A stretch of DNA of 64,000 bases from Plantago ovata (Eukaryota; Streptophyta; Magnoliopsida; Lamiales; Plantaginaceae): positions 50,321,351-50,385,350 of the forward strand of contig CM051455.1 of NCBI GenBank assembly GCA_028274465.1, given 5' to 3'. Under the pieces are notes generated by a model. That model ran no database searches. It was given only the letters and a program-made list of their open reading frames with translations, and was not told the origin of the DNA. A program made the translations under genes and the position numbers. This document shows positions 23,735 to 34,299 of the stretch, one piece after another; positions within the stretch are counted from its first letter, which is position 1; every line of letters begins with the position of its first letter.

Positions 23735-26700
23735 ATGGTTAGGTTCAACATTCGAGTGCACTTTGGTGGGGAGAATTATATGTTAGAGAGAAAGCACCAT
23801 GACAGATATAAGCTATCAACATTGCACAGAGACATTAAGAAAGAAATCATTGATGTCCATTTCTGTGATGTTGATACAAGTGATTGGAACGTTGAATTAT
23901 CAGCTGAACTCCATAGAACTGGAAAGGTTATACCAATTGTCACTGATAACTGTGTGGTTGAAATGTTTGAGAACAATATGGAGTATAGGGAGGTTGAGTT
24001 ACATATGGATTTTGGGCCTGCTGTGGAGGTGGTGGAGGATGCCATGCCTCTGAATATGGCTTATGATCCTAAAGATCCTGTTGCCCGAAAATGGACCAAA
24101 AAGGTGTTTGGGGAGGCTGCTGCATTTGATGATTATGATGGAGTGTATTTTCCACCTCCAAATGAGCAAGTTCCAATACCAACTGAGAGGACAAGAAAGT
24201 TCAGAAAGAGGAGATGCAAAGTTGGTAGTGAACCTCCATCAAATAGACAACCACCACCACCAAGGTCTCCCATATTTGTGGACTTGACAGAAGAAGGTGA
24301 TGAGGAGATCATTCATGCTACAATGGAGGTTGATACATCACCACCACCACCTGATACAATGGATACACAACCACCACCCCCTGAATCTCATGATACAGAG
24401 CTACCACCACCAGAAACACATACACCAGCACCTGAAACATATACACCACCAGCAGAAACACACACACCAGCACCTGAAACATATACACCACCACCTGAAA
24501 CACAATATAAAGAGCCTGAGACACTTGACACACAATCATCACCCCCTGAAACACAACCACCACCATGGCTTCATACTGACACACCAATGGTAGATAATGA
24601 GGAACCACCACCATACATTCCACAGCCCTATGATTCTCCTCAAACAACAATCCCAGACATTCCACCACCTACTCCTAATACTGCAGACTTGAATAATTTT
24701 GAAGAAGTTCTATCATCTCTGCTTGGAGAAGATTTTCCATCTCAAACCCCTCAAGAACAAACTGCAGCTGGAGTTGAAACTGATACACCAGTAGTAGAGG
24801 ATTGGGTGTCTGATGAAGACAAGGAAGATGAGAATGATGGCAATGGTGGGACTGGAAATGAGGTAGAGGCAGAGGCAGAGATGGATGACTGGGAGGATGA
24901 TGAGCCAAGAAATGAATATGTACATGAAAGTGAGGATGAGGCTATTGGCTTTAAGAAGAGTATGCCAACTGGTGATCATGATGATGATGTGGAGAATGCA
25001 GGGGGTGAGGGTGAAGGTACAGAAGTGGTTAATGATGAGGGTGAGAACAGTAGTGATGATGGTGATCAAACAGATAGGGCTAAGAATGTGGGAGAAGATG
25101 AAGTGGATCTTGATTACGAATCCACTGAGGAGCCACAGTATAGTGATAAGGACTGGATAGGAGATGAGTTCCAGGTGAATGCTGAAGATGTTGACACTCA
25201 TTTCAAAGTTGGGGACACAGTTGCAAATGTGAGGGAGTTGAGGAAGAAGGTCAAGACATATGTACTCAAGGTTGGCTTCATATTGAGGAAGCATAAGAAT
25301 ACAACTCAACAGTACACTGTCAGTTGCAATGCAAAAGGTTGTAAGTGGAGACTACATGCTAGGGTTATGGATGATGAAAGAACTTTCATGATTAGGTCTT
25401 ACCATGGGGGGCACAGGTGTGTTAGGAGGAATGATTATCATGAGGCTGATTATAACTGGTTGGCATCTAGCATAACACCTGAGCTTAGATCAAATCCAAC
25501 CATGACAGCCAAGAAGCTACAGGCCTGGGCAGTGGAGAATTTAAAAATTAAGGTGCGCTACATGAGAATGTATAGAGCAAAAGAGAAGGCTCTTGAGGAG
25601 CTAGGTGGGAACCCTGAGGATGCATTTAAGCTTCTCCCTAAATATAAGCAAATGGTGTTGAGGAGAAATCCAGGGAGCATAGTGGAATTGCAAACTGAAA
25701 CAGCCTTGGTAGATGAGGATGAGGAAGAGGATGATGAGGTACAGAGTTGGATTAGATGGGCTAAAGTAGAAGAGTTGGTTGGAGAAGGTGTTTCAAGACC
25801 TCCCTTGTTCAAGAGGTTCTTTGTTGGATTAGATGGGCTTAAGAAAGGGTTTCTGGCTGGATGTGCTCCCTTCTTGTTTTTTGATGGATGCCATCTCAAA
25901 GGAAAATATGGGGGGTCCTTCTTAGTGCTGTAGGAACTGATGCTGATTGTGGGATATTCCCTCTTGCCTATGCTATTGTTGAAATAGAAAACAAGGCATC
26001 CTGGGGCTTCTTTCTTAAGTGCCTTGAAAACTTTGTGGGACCTTGGGATGATGGAAGACCTTGGCACTTCATGGGGGACAGACAGAAGGTATATTACTTT
26101 GTTTACATTTTACTCTTTTTTTTTTTTTTTTTTTTTTTTTCTGCAAGTTACATGTTTGTATACTAATGGTGTCTATATTGTGTTATTCTGTAAGGGACTT
26201 GTGCCTGCCATTAATGAGTTGGCACCCACAGTTATTAACAGAAAATTTGCCAAGCACATTTATGATAATTTTAAGTTGAAATGGTCTGGAGTGGAACTGA
26301 GGAAACTCTATTGGCAGGCTGCCACAGCCTTCACATATTATGGCTTCAACAAGGTATGTGTGGCTGCCCTTGTCTCATTTACTTATGTTGTAATTTGTTA
26401 ACTAGTGCCTATATTTACTTTTGTTTTTCTGTACTTTAAAAGGCTATGACAAAGATGAAAGATGCATCCAAAGCTGCATATGAATACCTCATGAAAATAC
26501 CATTAGGATTTTGGAGTAGGCATGCATTTGATCCCACTGTAAAGGTTGAACATTGCACAATAATTGTAGTGAGTCATTTAATAGCTGGATTGAGAGAGTT
26601 AGAGCTTATTCTGTGTTGCATATAATGGAGGGTCTTAGTTGTCAGATTATGAAAAGGATTGTGGTTAGGAGGGAGAAGGAGGCAAGATGCAATTCTGTAC

Positions 26701-27622
26701 TTATGCCTAGGATCTTGGATAAGTTGAATGAGCAGTTTGAGATGAGTGGGAGATGCACAGTGTTGACCCAATTTGGTCTTGAGTTTGAGGTGCAAGACTA
26801 CAACTATAAGTTCATTGTGAACCTCCCAGATAGGCATTGTGACTGCATGAGATGGGACATTTCAGGGATTCCTTGTAGGCATGCCCATGCTGTCTTCACT
26901 TACATGAGATTGCCAACTGAGGATTTCATATCAGACAATCATACCAAGGCAGCATATAAAAGAACTTATGATATGGAGGTGAAAGGGATCCCAGATTGGC
27001 ATTTCTGGCCTCAAGGTCTGACCACTGAAAAATGTTTGCCACCTGAAGCCAAGAGACAACCAGGCAGGCCTACTACAAAGAGGATCAAGCACCCTGCTGA
27101 GGGCCAAGTTCTTCAAGGAAGGCCAAAACTCCAATTCACCAGCAAAGAAGACCACCAAGATGCTCCAAATGTTTGAACAGGGGGCACACTTACAGAAAAT
27201 ACCCAACTAATGTAAGCATTTTAATTAGCTTTTTTTGTTAAAGATGTTGTATTTTTTTCCCATGATTACTGACTTAATGACTTGATTGACTTATAGCAGG
27301 TAGATGAAGAAGCAGAAATTCCCCTAGAGGAGTCTGCAAGGCCTGTTTCTCCAATCCATGTGGTGAGTGTTGTGTGATTTTTTTTTTTTTTTTTTTTACA
27401 TTTCTTCAATCCATCTGTTCCATGTTGTCATGTTAATTGTCTTGTGTTACTTATGTCCAGGCCGAGCCAGAGCCAGTGCCAGAGCCAGAACCATCAACAT
27501 CTGCAAGAGGTAGAGGAGGAAGAGGTAGGGGGAGAGGAGGAAGAGGGAGAGGTGGAAGAGGTAGGGGAAGAGCTGCTGCACAAGATGCCAATGAACCTCA
27601 GTATCCAGATTGGCTTCTTTGA
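23735..27622 (+). CDS. mudrA-like: MURA-type MULE transposase
   Basis: The start is MVRFNIRVHFGG; a 5'UTR intron (about 23537-23725) removes the upstream ATG context. Order: PB1-like N-terminus (1-130); long Pro-rich then acidic linker with PPPETHTPAPE-type repeats; MuDR DNA-binding domain (from KVGDTVANVRELRKK to CKWRLHARV and HGGHRC). The DDE core follows with the first Asp in FFDGCHLKG, the second in FMGDRQK, and the Glu probably in the NNCSESFN helix region. Then a SWIM zinc finger (CDCMRWDISGIPCRHAH), a CCHC-like knuckle (CSKCLNRGHTYRKYP) and a Gly/Arg tail (GRGGRGRGRGG). Introns split the core at about 26089 and 26356, and two more precede the tail. Single-base losses in homopolymers near 25911, 26562 and 27105 break the frame. 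Confidence 0.88.
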
Positions 27623-27925
27623 ATGCTTCTTAACCACTGTCTATTTCTCTTTTGATTATCATGAAACATTGTGACATGATACTTTTATGGTGTATTATGG
27701 TGATTTGATAACTTTAAGTAGTACATGATATGGTCTGTTATGGAGATTTGGTGACTTTATGTAGTAAGGTCTATTTTGGATATTTGGTGACTTGAATTTA
27801 GTAGATGAACTGGATAGTTGCTATGGATTTGATAATGTAATGAAATCTAGTACATTCTTTGCTTGAACTCCATTTCTATTTAGTACATTGCTTCCTACCT
27901 TGCATTACATTGTCTCCTATTCTAC

Positions 27926-28303
27926 TCATTTAAATGAGTGTGCAATTTGCAGAATCAAATACATCGCCAACAATAGTAAGTTGAAAGCCACAAGAACAAG
28001 TATACAATTCAAATAAGGGAACCCTTGCATGTTGTTTGAATGGACACTCTCACTTTTTGTTCCCTTGTTGCTCCCTTCTAACTCATTAACTTGCTTCCTT
28101 TGCGAATGTCTTCTATTGATGGTTGGAGGGATAAAATCTTCGTCTACGACATCAAGATCATCCCAATGGGAGAATCCATGGCTTCCACAATTCCAATACA
28201 ACCTTCCACACGGGGAAACAATAACAGCGGTGCGCTTGCGACAACCTTCGTGACGGCATAACGGACGACCTCTCCAATAGTTTTGCTCGGGAGTAGAACC
28301 CAT
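27926..28303 (-). CDS. GRF-type zinc finger protein with C-terminal membrane helix, inside the MULE
   Basis: 125 aa in one uninterrupted exon, convergent with the transposase gene and 300 bp from its end. Residues 14-50 fit a GRF zinc finger: CRHEGCRKRT, then PCGRLYWNC and SHWDD. A polar linker follows (to about 90), then a hydrophobic stretch LNCILVLVAFNLLLLAMYLI near the C-terminus, a likely tail anchor. GRF fingers bind single-stranded nucleic acid in other proteins (family knowledge); what it does for the element is unknown. It keeps its frame while the transposase has shifts, which suggests selection or youth. It could also be a captured host gene. Confidence 0.72.
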   Translation of the reverse strand: MGSTPEQNYWRGRPLCRHEGCRKRTAVIVSPCGRLYWNCGSHGFSHWDDLDVVDEDFIPPTINRRHSQRKQVNELEGSNKGTKSESVHSNNMQGFPYLNCILVLVAFNLLLLAMYLILQIAHSFK

Positions 28304-28394
28304 AAGTGTAGTAGTGTAGTGAAAATAGTTTGTAGATAGTTGGGTAGGATATGTAATGCTTGCATAGGATTTTTATAGAGTTGTATATGTAATC

Positions 28395-28635
28395 CAACGG
28401 CTAGTTTTACAAAAAAAACAATTACATTTTAGTACTCCAACGGCTACATTTTTAATTAAAACAATTACATTTTAGTACTCCAACGGCTAGTTTTTCAAAT
28501 TCACCAAAAAAAAATTAAAATAAATACATTTCAATTACATTTTAGTACTCCAATGGCTAGTTTTTCAAATTCACCAAAAAATTCAATTTTCAAATAAATA
28601 CATTTCAATTACATTTTAGTCCCACCCGAACTACC
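28395..28635. repeat. Subterminal tandem repeats of the MULE
   Basis: A unit containing CAATTACATTTTAGTACTCC then AACGGCTAGTTTTTCAAATT occurs about four times with partial copies, the last ones spaced 80-85 bp apart. The core CAATTACATTTTAG recurs at 28697 and, inverted, in the right TIR (28792), and in the left TIR as AATAACATTTTAG. Repeats of TIR motifs just inside the end are candidate transposase binding sites. Confidence 0.7.
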
Positions 28636-28878
28636 ACGAACTGGCTGTGTAAAGGGGGTTGGTAATTTTTTTTTACTGTTTTTTATGAATACATTTCAAT
28701 TACATTTTAGTCTTAAGGCTTATGTTGTTTGGCTGTCCAAAAATCTGATTTTGGAACAGTGCTTAGAGCGCCACCATGGTCAAATTCGACCCTAAAATGT
28801 AATTGTTTGTCTAATGGGTACTAATCTGTTATTAGATACGCTATCGATACCCTAAAAATATATGGACCCTTTCTCTAA

Positions 28879-31100
28879 ATAATGAAAACATAACACCCTT
28901 AAAGAACATGCATCATAAGGTAAATAAAGGACACAGAAAATAAATGGATTCCATCAGGAATTCTCTCAACTAAGACACCATTTCCCCCTTAATATCAATA
29001 GACAAACAGGCAGACAAACTTAAAAGTTCAAAGAACAGAATCGAATCATAACAGATACGGTGCCTTAATTAGCAATAACATCGATCAGATACTGTTGCCC
29101 TGACCTGCAAGGTAAAAGCATAACTTCTTTAGCTAACAAAGACAGGAATATTATAATTCATATAACAACCTATTCCTGGAATAAATATGAACAGAAAGTA
29201 GTAGTACTAAATTTGATACAAATGAGATGGATCAATTAGCTAGGTCATCAAAATATTGGATGTATGTATATACCTCACTACTCCGGATGGAACATGACAA
29301 AATCATGAACATAGTTTTTGCCGGAACTGAGTTCATGGTGCTGGAGAGAAAGGGGCTCACAAGTAATCTTGTCCTCCTTGCGGGTGGCAGTGAACTTGAG
29401 GAAATAGAGAGTGGTTTTGTAGTGCGGGCGATAGGTTTGATTCCAAAACGTCATCCAGAAGATGTCCCTGCCCACATAAAACAAGGCACTACATCGACAC
29501 GACCGTAGAACATCCATAATTTCACCACCACCCTCGGGCACTACTGTTGATGTCCAAACAACATCCAAGGGCTTCGATATCCATGTGGAAAGATCATACG
29601 CATTTATCATATCACATATAGGTCCAGTTACTAAGTTATATTGACAAACGTAAGCTACATCCTTTGCTACCACCGCAACACTGGACCAAGGGACACGGAC
29701 AGAGACGAGTTGGATTTTTTTTATTCACAATCAGGGTAATAGGCATAGAGTTCACCCCAGCCCAAACGATGGATGTTGAAGAGAATCCGTTTGTTGATAG
29801 GGTCAGATATAACTGCTCCAGAGATGCCGCAGTCATCAGATTTTTTAAACGCGGGTGGTAATTCCAATTCCTCCCAGGAGTTGGAAGTCTGAGTATAAAC
29901 CTCAATGAACGGCCAGCAACCAAAATGATACAACGTGTTTCCATTATCCAATGAAGCACATTCAGATAAACGCAAAGGGCTCACCGGACGAGGAATCAGT
30001 TTCCAAGTTTTCGTACTAGTATCCATAACCGAGGCACCTTTGTACCAGTTAGGGGGGTTGCCATATTTTTCTTCATTTAGCTGACAGTATATGTCACCGA
30101 ACACCAGGGGCGAAGCTATGTACAACTTCACCCCGTGCGGCATACGGGTTCAAATGGAAGAAAAAACATTTGTAGTACTATTTTTAGTAATTTTATAAGT
30201 AATGTACAGGTTAATTTATTCTTAGCGTAACTTTAGGTCTGTGGTACTATATTTAGTCATTTTAAGTATGTTAGATTAGTTTTAGGCTTAAGATTAATTA
30301 ATTGATAGTGCTATTTTTAGTCATTGTAAGTATGGTATCATACATTTACACACATCTTTTTGTTCTTTTGTTAAAATAAATAAATTATATTCATAAATTA
30401 GTATACAACATTTTAAAGTTTTAGACTTAGTTTACTAAGACATACGGGTTAATTTGAAATCCTCCCCTGCCGAACACGTAAATCTTTGAAGAACCGCCAA
30501 ACATTTGAAGGACCGTTGAACGAGTAGAGAGAGGTGGGTAGAATTTTTCATCTAACTTGCATTGTTTCAGATCAACCTCGTGGAGTTCAAACAACTGCTG
30601 CACATCATCATGATCATTGCGGGAATGTGTAAAAGCAGTAAGTACCAGTATCGTGGGGTCACTATTGCGTGGATCCTGAACCGTCAAGGCGTCAATCTCC
30701 TCATCAGTGCCGGATGCCAAACCTGCTGCAGTGTCTATAGCAAAGAGTAAAGGAATTCTCACAAAACATTAAATTGTATAATTTGATCTAACAACGAAAG
30801 TAGGATGATAACTTAGAAACAAAAACCAAATCTTGAAACCTTAATTTAATATTTAAAAAGTTGGTTTATATTTACTATATATGCATAAGTGAAATATCAT
30901 GATTCATTGAACAGGGTTACAGACACGAAATCCAAACACATACAACAAACAGGCTAGTGAAAGTTATTATTATTAACCACCGAAATTCAAGATATTAAAA
31001 GAAATTAAGAAAGAAATTAATTAGCTAGATGGAAAAAGGATACTATTTGCCATGATTCTGAATCGCGAGACCAAGAACCTTCCTGGTATCTTTGCGTGAA
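28879..31100 (-). pseudogene. Kelch-like beta-propeller gene, interrupted
   Basis: The minus strand encodes blocks of a propeller protein: 30762-30478 (..FGGSSKIYVFG), 30104-29721 (FGDIYCQLNEEKYGNPPNWY; VMDTSTKTWKLIPRP; GNTLYHFGCWPFIEVYTQ; SWEELELPPAFKKS) and 29713-29278 (WSSVAVVAKDVAYVCQYNLV; GRDIFWMTFWNQTY; KEDKITCEPLSLQHHEL). Motifs of the type 'assigned to a column, name the value, W.. L' suggest kelch repeats; no F-box is visible. A 365-bp MITE sits between blocks one and two, and the frame is lost in an A-run near 29727. Introns are probably present upstream of 30762. A related fragment lies at 45.9-46.2 kb. The family name is uncertain; pseudogene status is likely. Confidence 0.65.
30105..30469. 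mobile_element. hAT-type MITE in the kelch-like gene
   Basis: The ends CAGGGGCGAAG and (complement of right end) CAGGGGAGGATTTCAA are short inverted repeats of hAT type. An exact 8-bp duplication CCGAACAC lies at 30097-30104 and 30470-30477. Removing the element and one duplicate gives the continuous reading KIYVFGDIYCQLNEE, proof that it landed in a coding exon. 365 bp, AT-rich, no coding. The CATACGGGTT motif near both ends is repeated. Confidence 0.93.
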
Positions 31101-31199
31101 TTGAACGAATGATGACGGCGGACAAAGTCTGTGTTTTGGGGGTTTAGGTAATTTAAAGGCTGGGGCTCAAACAAGTTAAGTTTCAACCAACCCTATATA

Positions 31200-31628
31200 T
31201 ATAGGACCCAAGTTAGTACGGTTTTCACTCTAAAAAGTGGGTTAAGTTTAGCGTTGTTGGTTGTTTTGGTATTTGAATTGTTCACAGGTACATGCGATGT
31301 GGTTTGGTGATTGTGACATATGGCACGTGATTTTGACATTATTGTGATGAGATTGTGGCTTTTGTTGAGCGGTTGATTAAAGCTTTGTGATTCCTTAGTG
31401 GCTAATTTTTGGTTTGAGGAGGGGTTGAGATGTTATGTTTTGGATTGGGTTAGCTGGTGATAGATTGTAAGTGGTTGAAGTTATTGGTTGTGGCTTGTTT
31501 TAATTTCGAATTGGTTGGTGTTCCGGAGGTTTGTCTCCGTGTATTTCTGTTGTAGTTTGTTTCTAAGCATTTCTTATGCTCGCTGGTTTTTAATAAAAAT
31601 TTTGCCGTTTCAAAAAAAATATATATCT
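31200..31628 (+). mobile_element. LINE 3' region with stem-loop
   Basis: GT-rich plus strand with a CGGAG-(6 nt)-CTCCG hairpin at 31524-31539. It is followed by CTAAGCATTTCTTATGCTCG, TTTTTAATAAAAATTTTGCC and an A-run. Same architecture as 4600-4800, but with a longer part of the 3' region. 5'-truncated; no coding. It sits between the kelch-like gene and spacer copy C. Confidence 0.65.
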
Positions 31629-31639
31629 ATGTAGTATGT

Positions 31640-32300
31640 CTTCTGGAGGCAGCATCACTCAGTCCAGTCACACACGTACAATAAACTTAGTTGATTCTGT
31701 CATGGATATCCACAATCCCACGAGTAGTATAATGTAACCACTAAAGGAGTGTCAATCGTCACCTTGAATAACGGATTCAGACATTTCACTTAGTGTGGGT
31801 GCAAATAAATGTGTGATATATTAATTTAAGAGCTCTAAATTTATTATTTTGAAATTTTTAGGAGTAACGTGCGATCAAATATATGTGGGTGACTTCCTCT
31901 TTAGGAGTAACTTCCTCCATTTCATTAGTGTATCACATTAGTGAAGAGGAAGTCACTAATGTGATACACTTCCAAGTTCCAACCAATTTAAGAGCTCTAA
32001 ATTTATGTGGGTGCAAAAAATATAAGTTTGTGGGGGCAAAATCAAATTTTATAGATAATATAGTGAAAAAATGAAAATACTTGTGGGTGCAGGTGCAACC
32101 ACAACGCTCAATGTAAATCCGCCCCCTGCTTCAGTTACATTGATTGAATTATAGTAAAAAGAAATGTAATTAACGAACCAAAAATACAGCCACACTCTTA
32201 GATTGAAAAAATGCAAAACATGAACAGGTATCCTAACTTCAAACAACAGAAAGCAAATCAGATCACATACGGTGCCTTAATTAGCAGGGAGAAAGAATTG
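31640..32300. repeat. Spacer copy C (third paralogous segment)
   Basis: CACACGTACAATAAACTTAG at 31675 matches 16837 and 45233 in copies A and B. AAAATACAGCCACA.. near 32187 matches 17001 and 45404, and ACGGTGCCTTAATTAGCA near 32270 matches 29060 and 45717. It therefore carries the beginning of another kelch-gene 3' flank, implying a tandem arrangement of spacer plus kelch units. Between these blocks lies unrelated AT-rich DNA with a small direct repeat (GTGACTTCCTCTTTAGGAG..) at 31889-31960. Confidence 0.65.
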
Positions 32301-32308
32301 TATTTTTT

Positions 32309-32652
32309 GTCCCTAAGAGACTAGCAATGACTGAGTTATTTGGGACTTAAGCTTCAAATAAGCTACAATGAAGACTTTTTAGGGGCTACATAAATAAGCC
32401 CATGTCCATTAGTTACATTTTTGTAGCCCCTAAATAAGCACTCTTTTCACCTATTTAATATTTTTTAATTTTTTTCTTTTATTTCATTAATTGTGTGGTG
32501 CATGTGGATTGTATGTGTCATGTGGAGCCCAAGAATAAACCCCTAATAAGCTCAAACAATTATAAACTAAATATGGAAGAGACTTATTTGGGGTTTATAA
32601 AGAAGTAAACCCCAAGATTGAAGTCAACCATTGCTAGTGTTCTAAGGGTCCC
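32309..32652. mobile_element. MITE with CTAGCAATG inverted ends
   Basis: The left end CCCTAAGAGACTAGCAATG and the complement of the right end (CCCTTAGAACACTAGCAATG) form inverted repeats of about 20 bp. The interior is AT-rich without coding. Flanking ATTTTT on both sides may be a target duplication but is low complexity, so the superfamily is left open. Confidence 0.6.
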
Positions 32653-33329
32653 CTACATTTTTATCTGCTACTTTGGTCTTTTATAAGATTCTCAATCTCT
32701 CACTACTAGGCGGTGGCTCATACAATCTAAAAGTTAGTTCTAGACGGTCAATAATGATATCTAATTACTAAAAAAAATTGCATCAATAAACTCAAAATTT
32801 CCTATATACCATACACATTTATTTCAAATACTATGTATGATTTAAAATTTGATGCTCTTGGGAAAGTGATTCTTTGATATTCGTAATGACTTGATCGATC
32901 TAATTTAGGTGTCCGTGGGACAACAACGAAATGATGTGTATATTGATGAAAAAAAAAGAAAAAGAAAAAATTACAATAAAAAATAAAACAAGAGAAATAC
33001 AATAGTAGGGGCACTTGACCATTGGACCGCCAATATTGTGATTTATTATATTATTTTAAGATGTATATCAATACAATATTATTTAATAGCTATCGGTATA
33101 ACATCAGACGTATAGTTGCTAGGTCTGATCAGTGCGGAGTAATAGCAGATAATACGCGGACCCGAGTACCATTCCTATAGTAAAACTGGCGATATAGATT
33201 TTCTATGGAAGTAAAATAAATACCATCCCCTCGCGCTGCAAATCGACAAGTACCATTATGCGTACATTTATGCCATGCATGTGTAATCTTTGTGTTGTAG
33301 ACTGGAATTGTTATGGCTAGATTACCCCA

Positions 33330-33830
33330 TGCAAAACTGCAATCATACTTCGTCCGGTAAAGAAAATCGTCGCAGAAATCCCAATGAAATTTTTTTCACC
33401 CGTATGGAGTATTTTGTTTCCAAAATTGGTATCTTTGGACCTAACCCCTCGAATACAATGGAATTTTACTCCGGGCAAGTCTTTGACTCTACCTCCTCTT
33501 ATTCGATCGGTTTCGGGTCCAATAGGAAGAACTAGAAGATTCCACCTCTGGAAAGCGCCTGCTAGGTGCCGGAAACAGAAAAAGTTTGCTAGATCCAACA
33601 CCAAGAGCTTACCAGTTCCACTCTTCCGTGTGAAGTGCACAAGGAATCCCATTTCTTTCTCTCCTTTCATTCTCTTTTCCGTCCAAGAAGAAGGAGAAGG
33701 TCGTTCTTGCTAATAGATCAGCATCAACTGACCTTTCTTAGGACTTCCTTCGACGCCACGGCTCCTCTTATTGGATAGATCGCTAAAGCCTACAGTGCAA
33801 TTATAGCGGGTTAGGAGATGTTGATGGGAG
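33330..33830 (-). other. Mitochondrial-like insert (NUMT) with an rps12 piece
   Basis: On the minus strand at about 33441-33510 the sequence encodes RGGRVKDLPGVKFHCIRGV, which matches the C-terminal part of plant mitochondrial ribosomal protein S12 as I know it. The surrounding DNA differs in style from the window (balanced base composition, few A/T runs, TTTCTTTCTCCTTTCATTC-like text), as in plant mitochondrial spacers. The rest of rps12 is not next to it, so either the source was a rearranged mitochondrial segment or the insert is a patchwork. Borders are approximate. Confidence 0.6.
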
Positions 33831-33981
33831 CTGGTTGGTTATATAAATATCATGTTTCAATGTAAACTGCATTGTGTTTCGGCTAAAACTTGAAAATTAC
33901 TGGACATACTTATCACATCACAAGGGAGAGGAAGAATATAGAGAGGATTTCCATTTTGATATAACTAATGGTGTGGTACTA

Positions 33982-34096
<115 letters not shown>

Positions 34097-34299
34097 GCTC
34101 TTTAATCATGACTCATGAGTGAGTCATGATACAAAGTATTAATTTAGTAAATCATTAGAAAGAAAATTACATTTATGACAATTTTCAAATTGTGGAATGG
34201 TAGGAAATCATCCGTGAAATCGTGATTAGTTCGTGGCCTGACAAGTCCAACATGAACCATCTAGAATAATATTTTATTACTTATTTATCTTATATATAT

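Larger units (their letters stand above)
23111..28869 (+). mobile_element. Two-gene Mutator-like element (MULE)
   Basis: Terminal inverted repeats of about 95 bp: both ends, read inward, share AGGGTATC, CTAATAACAGATTAGTACC (left has ATAATAACAG..) and ACATTTTAG. A 9-bp direct duplication TTTCTCTAA flanks it (23102-23110 and 28870-28878), the size typical of MULEs. The duplicate locus at 45531-45545 reads CAGTTTCTCAAAATAATGAA with no element, an independent empty site. Contents: a MURA transposase gene (plus) and a convergent GRF-type zinc-finger gene (minus), then subterminal tandem repeats. The coding region is nearly continuous; only a few single-base shifts disturb it, so it is young or was active recently. 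Confidence 0.92.

Noticed and set aside
24318-25309. Large minus-strand frames opposite the MURA gene
   Set aside because: They mirror the Pro-rich and acidic repeats of the transposase (His- and Val-rich translations) and have no start context or motif of their own.
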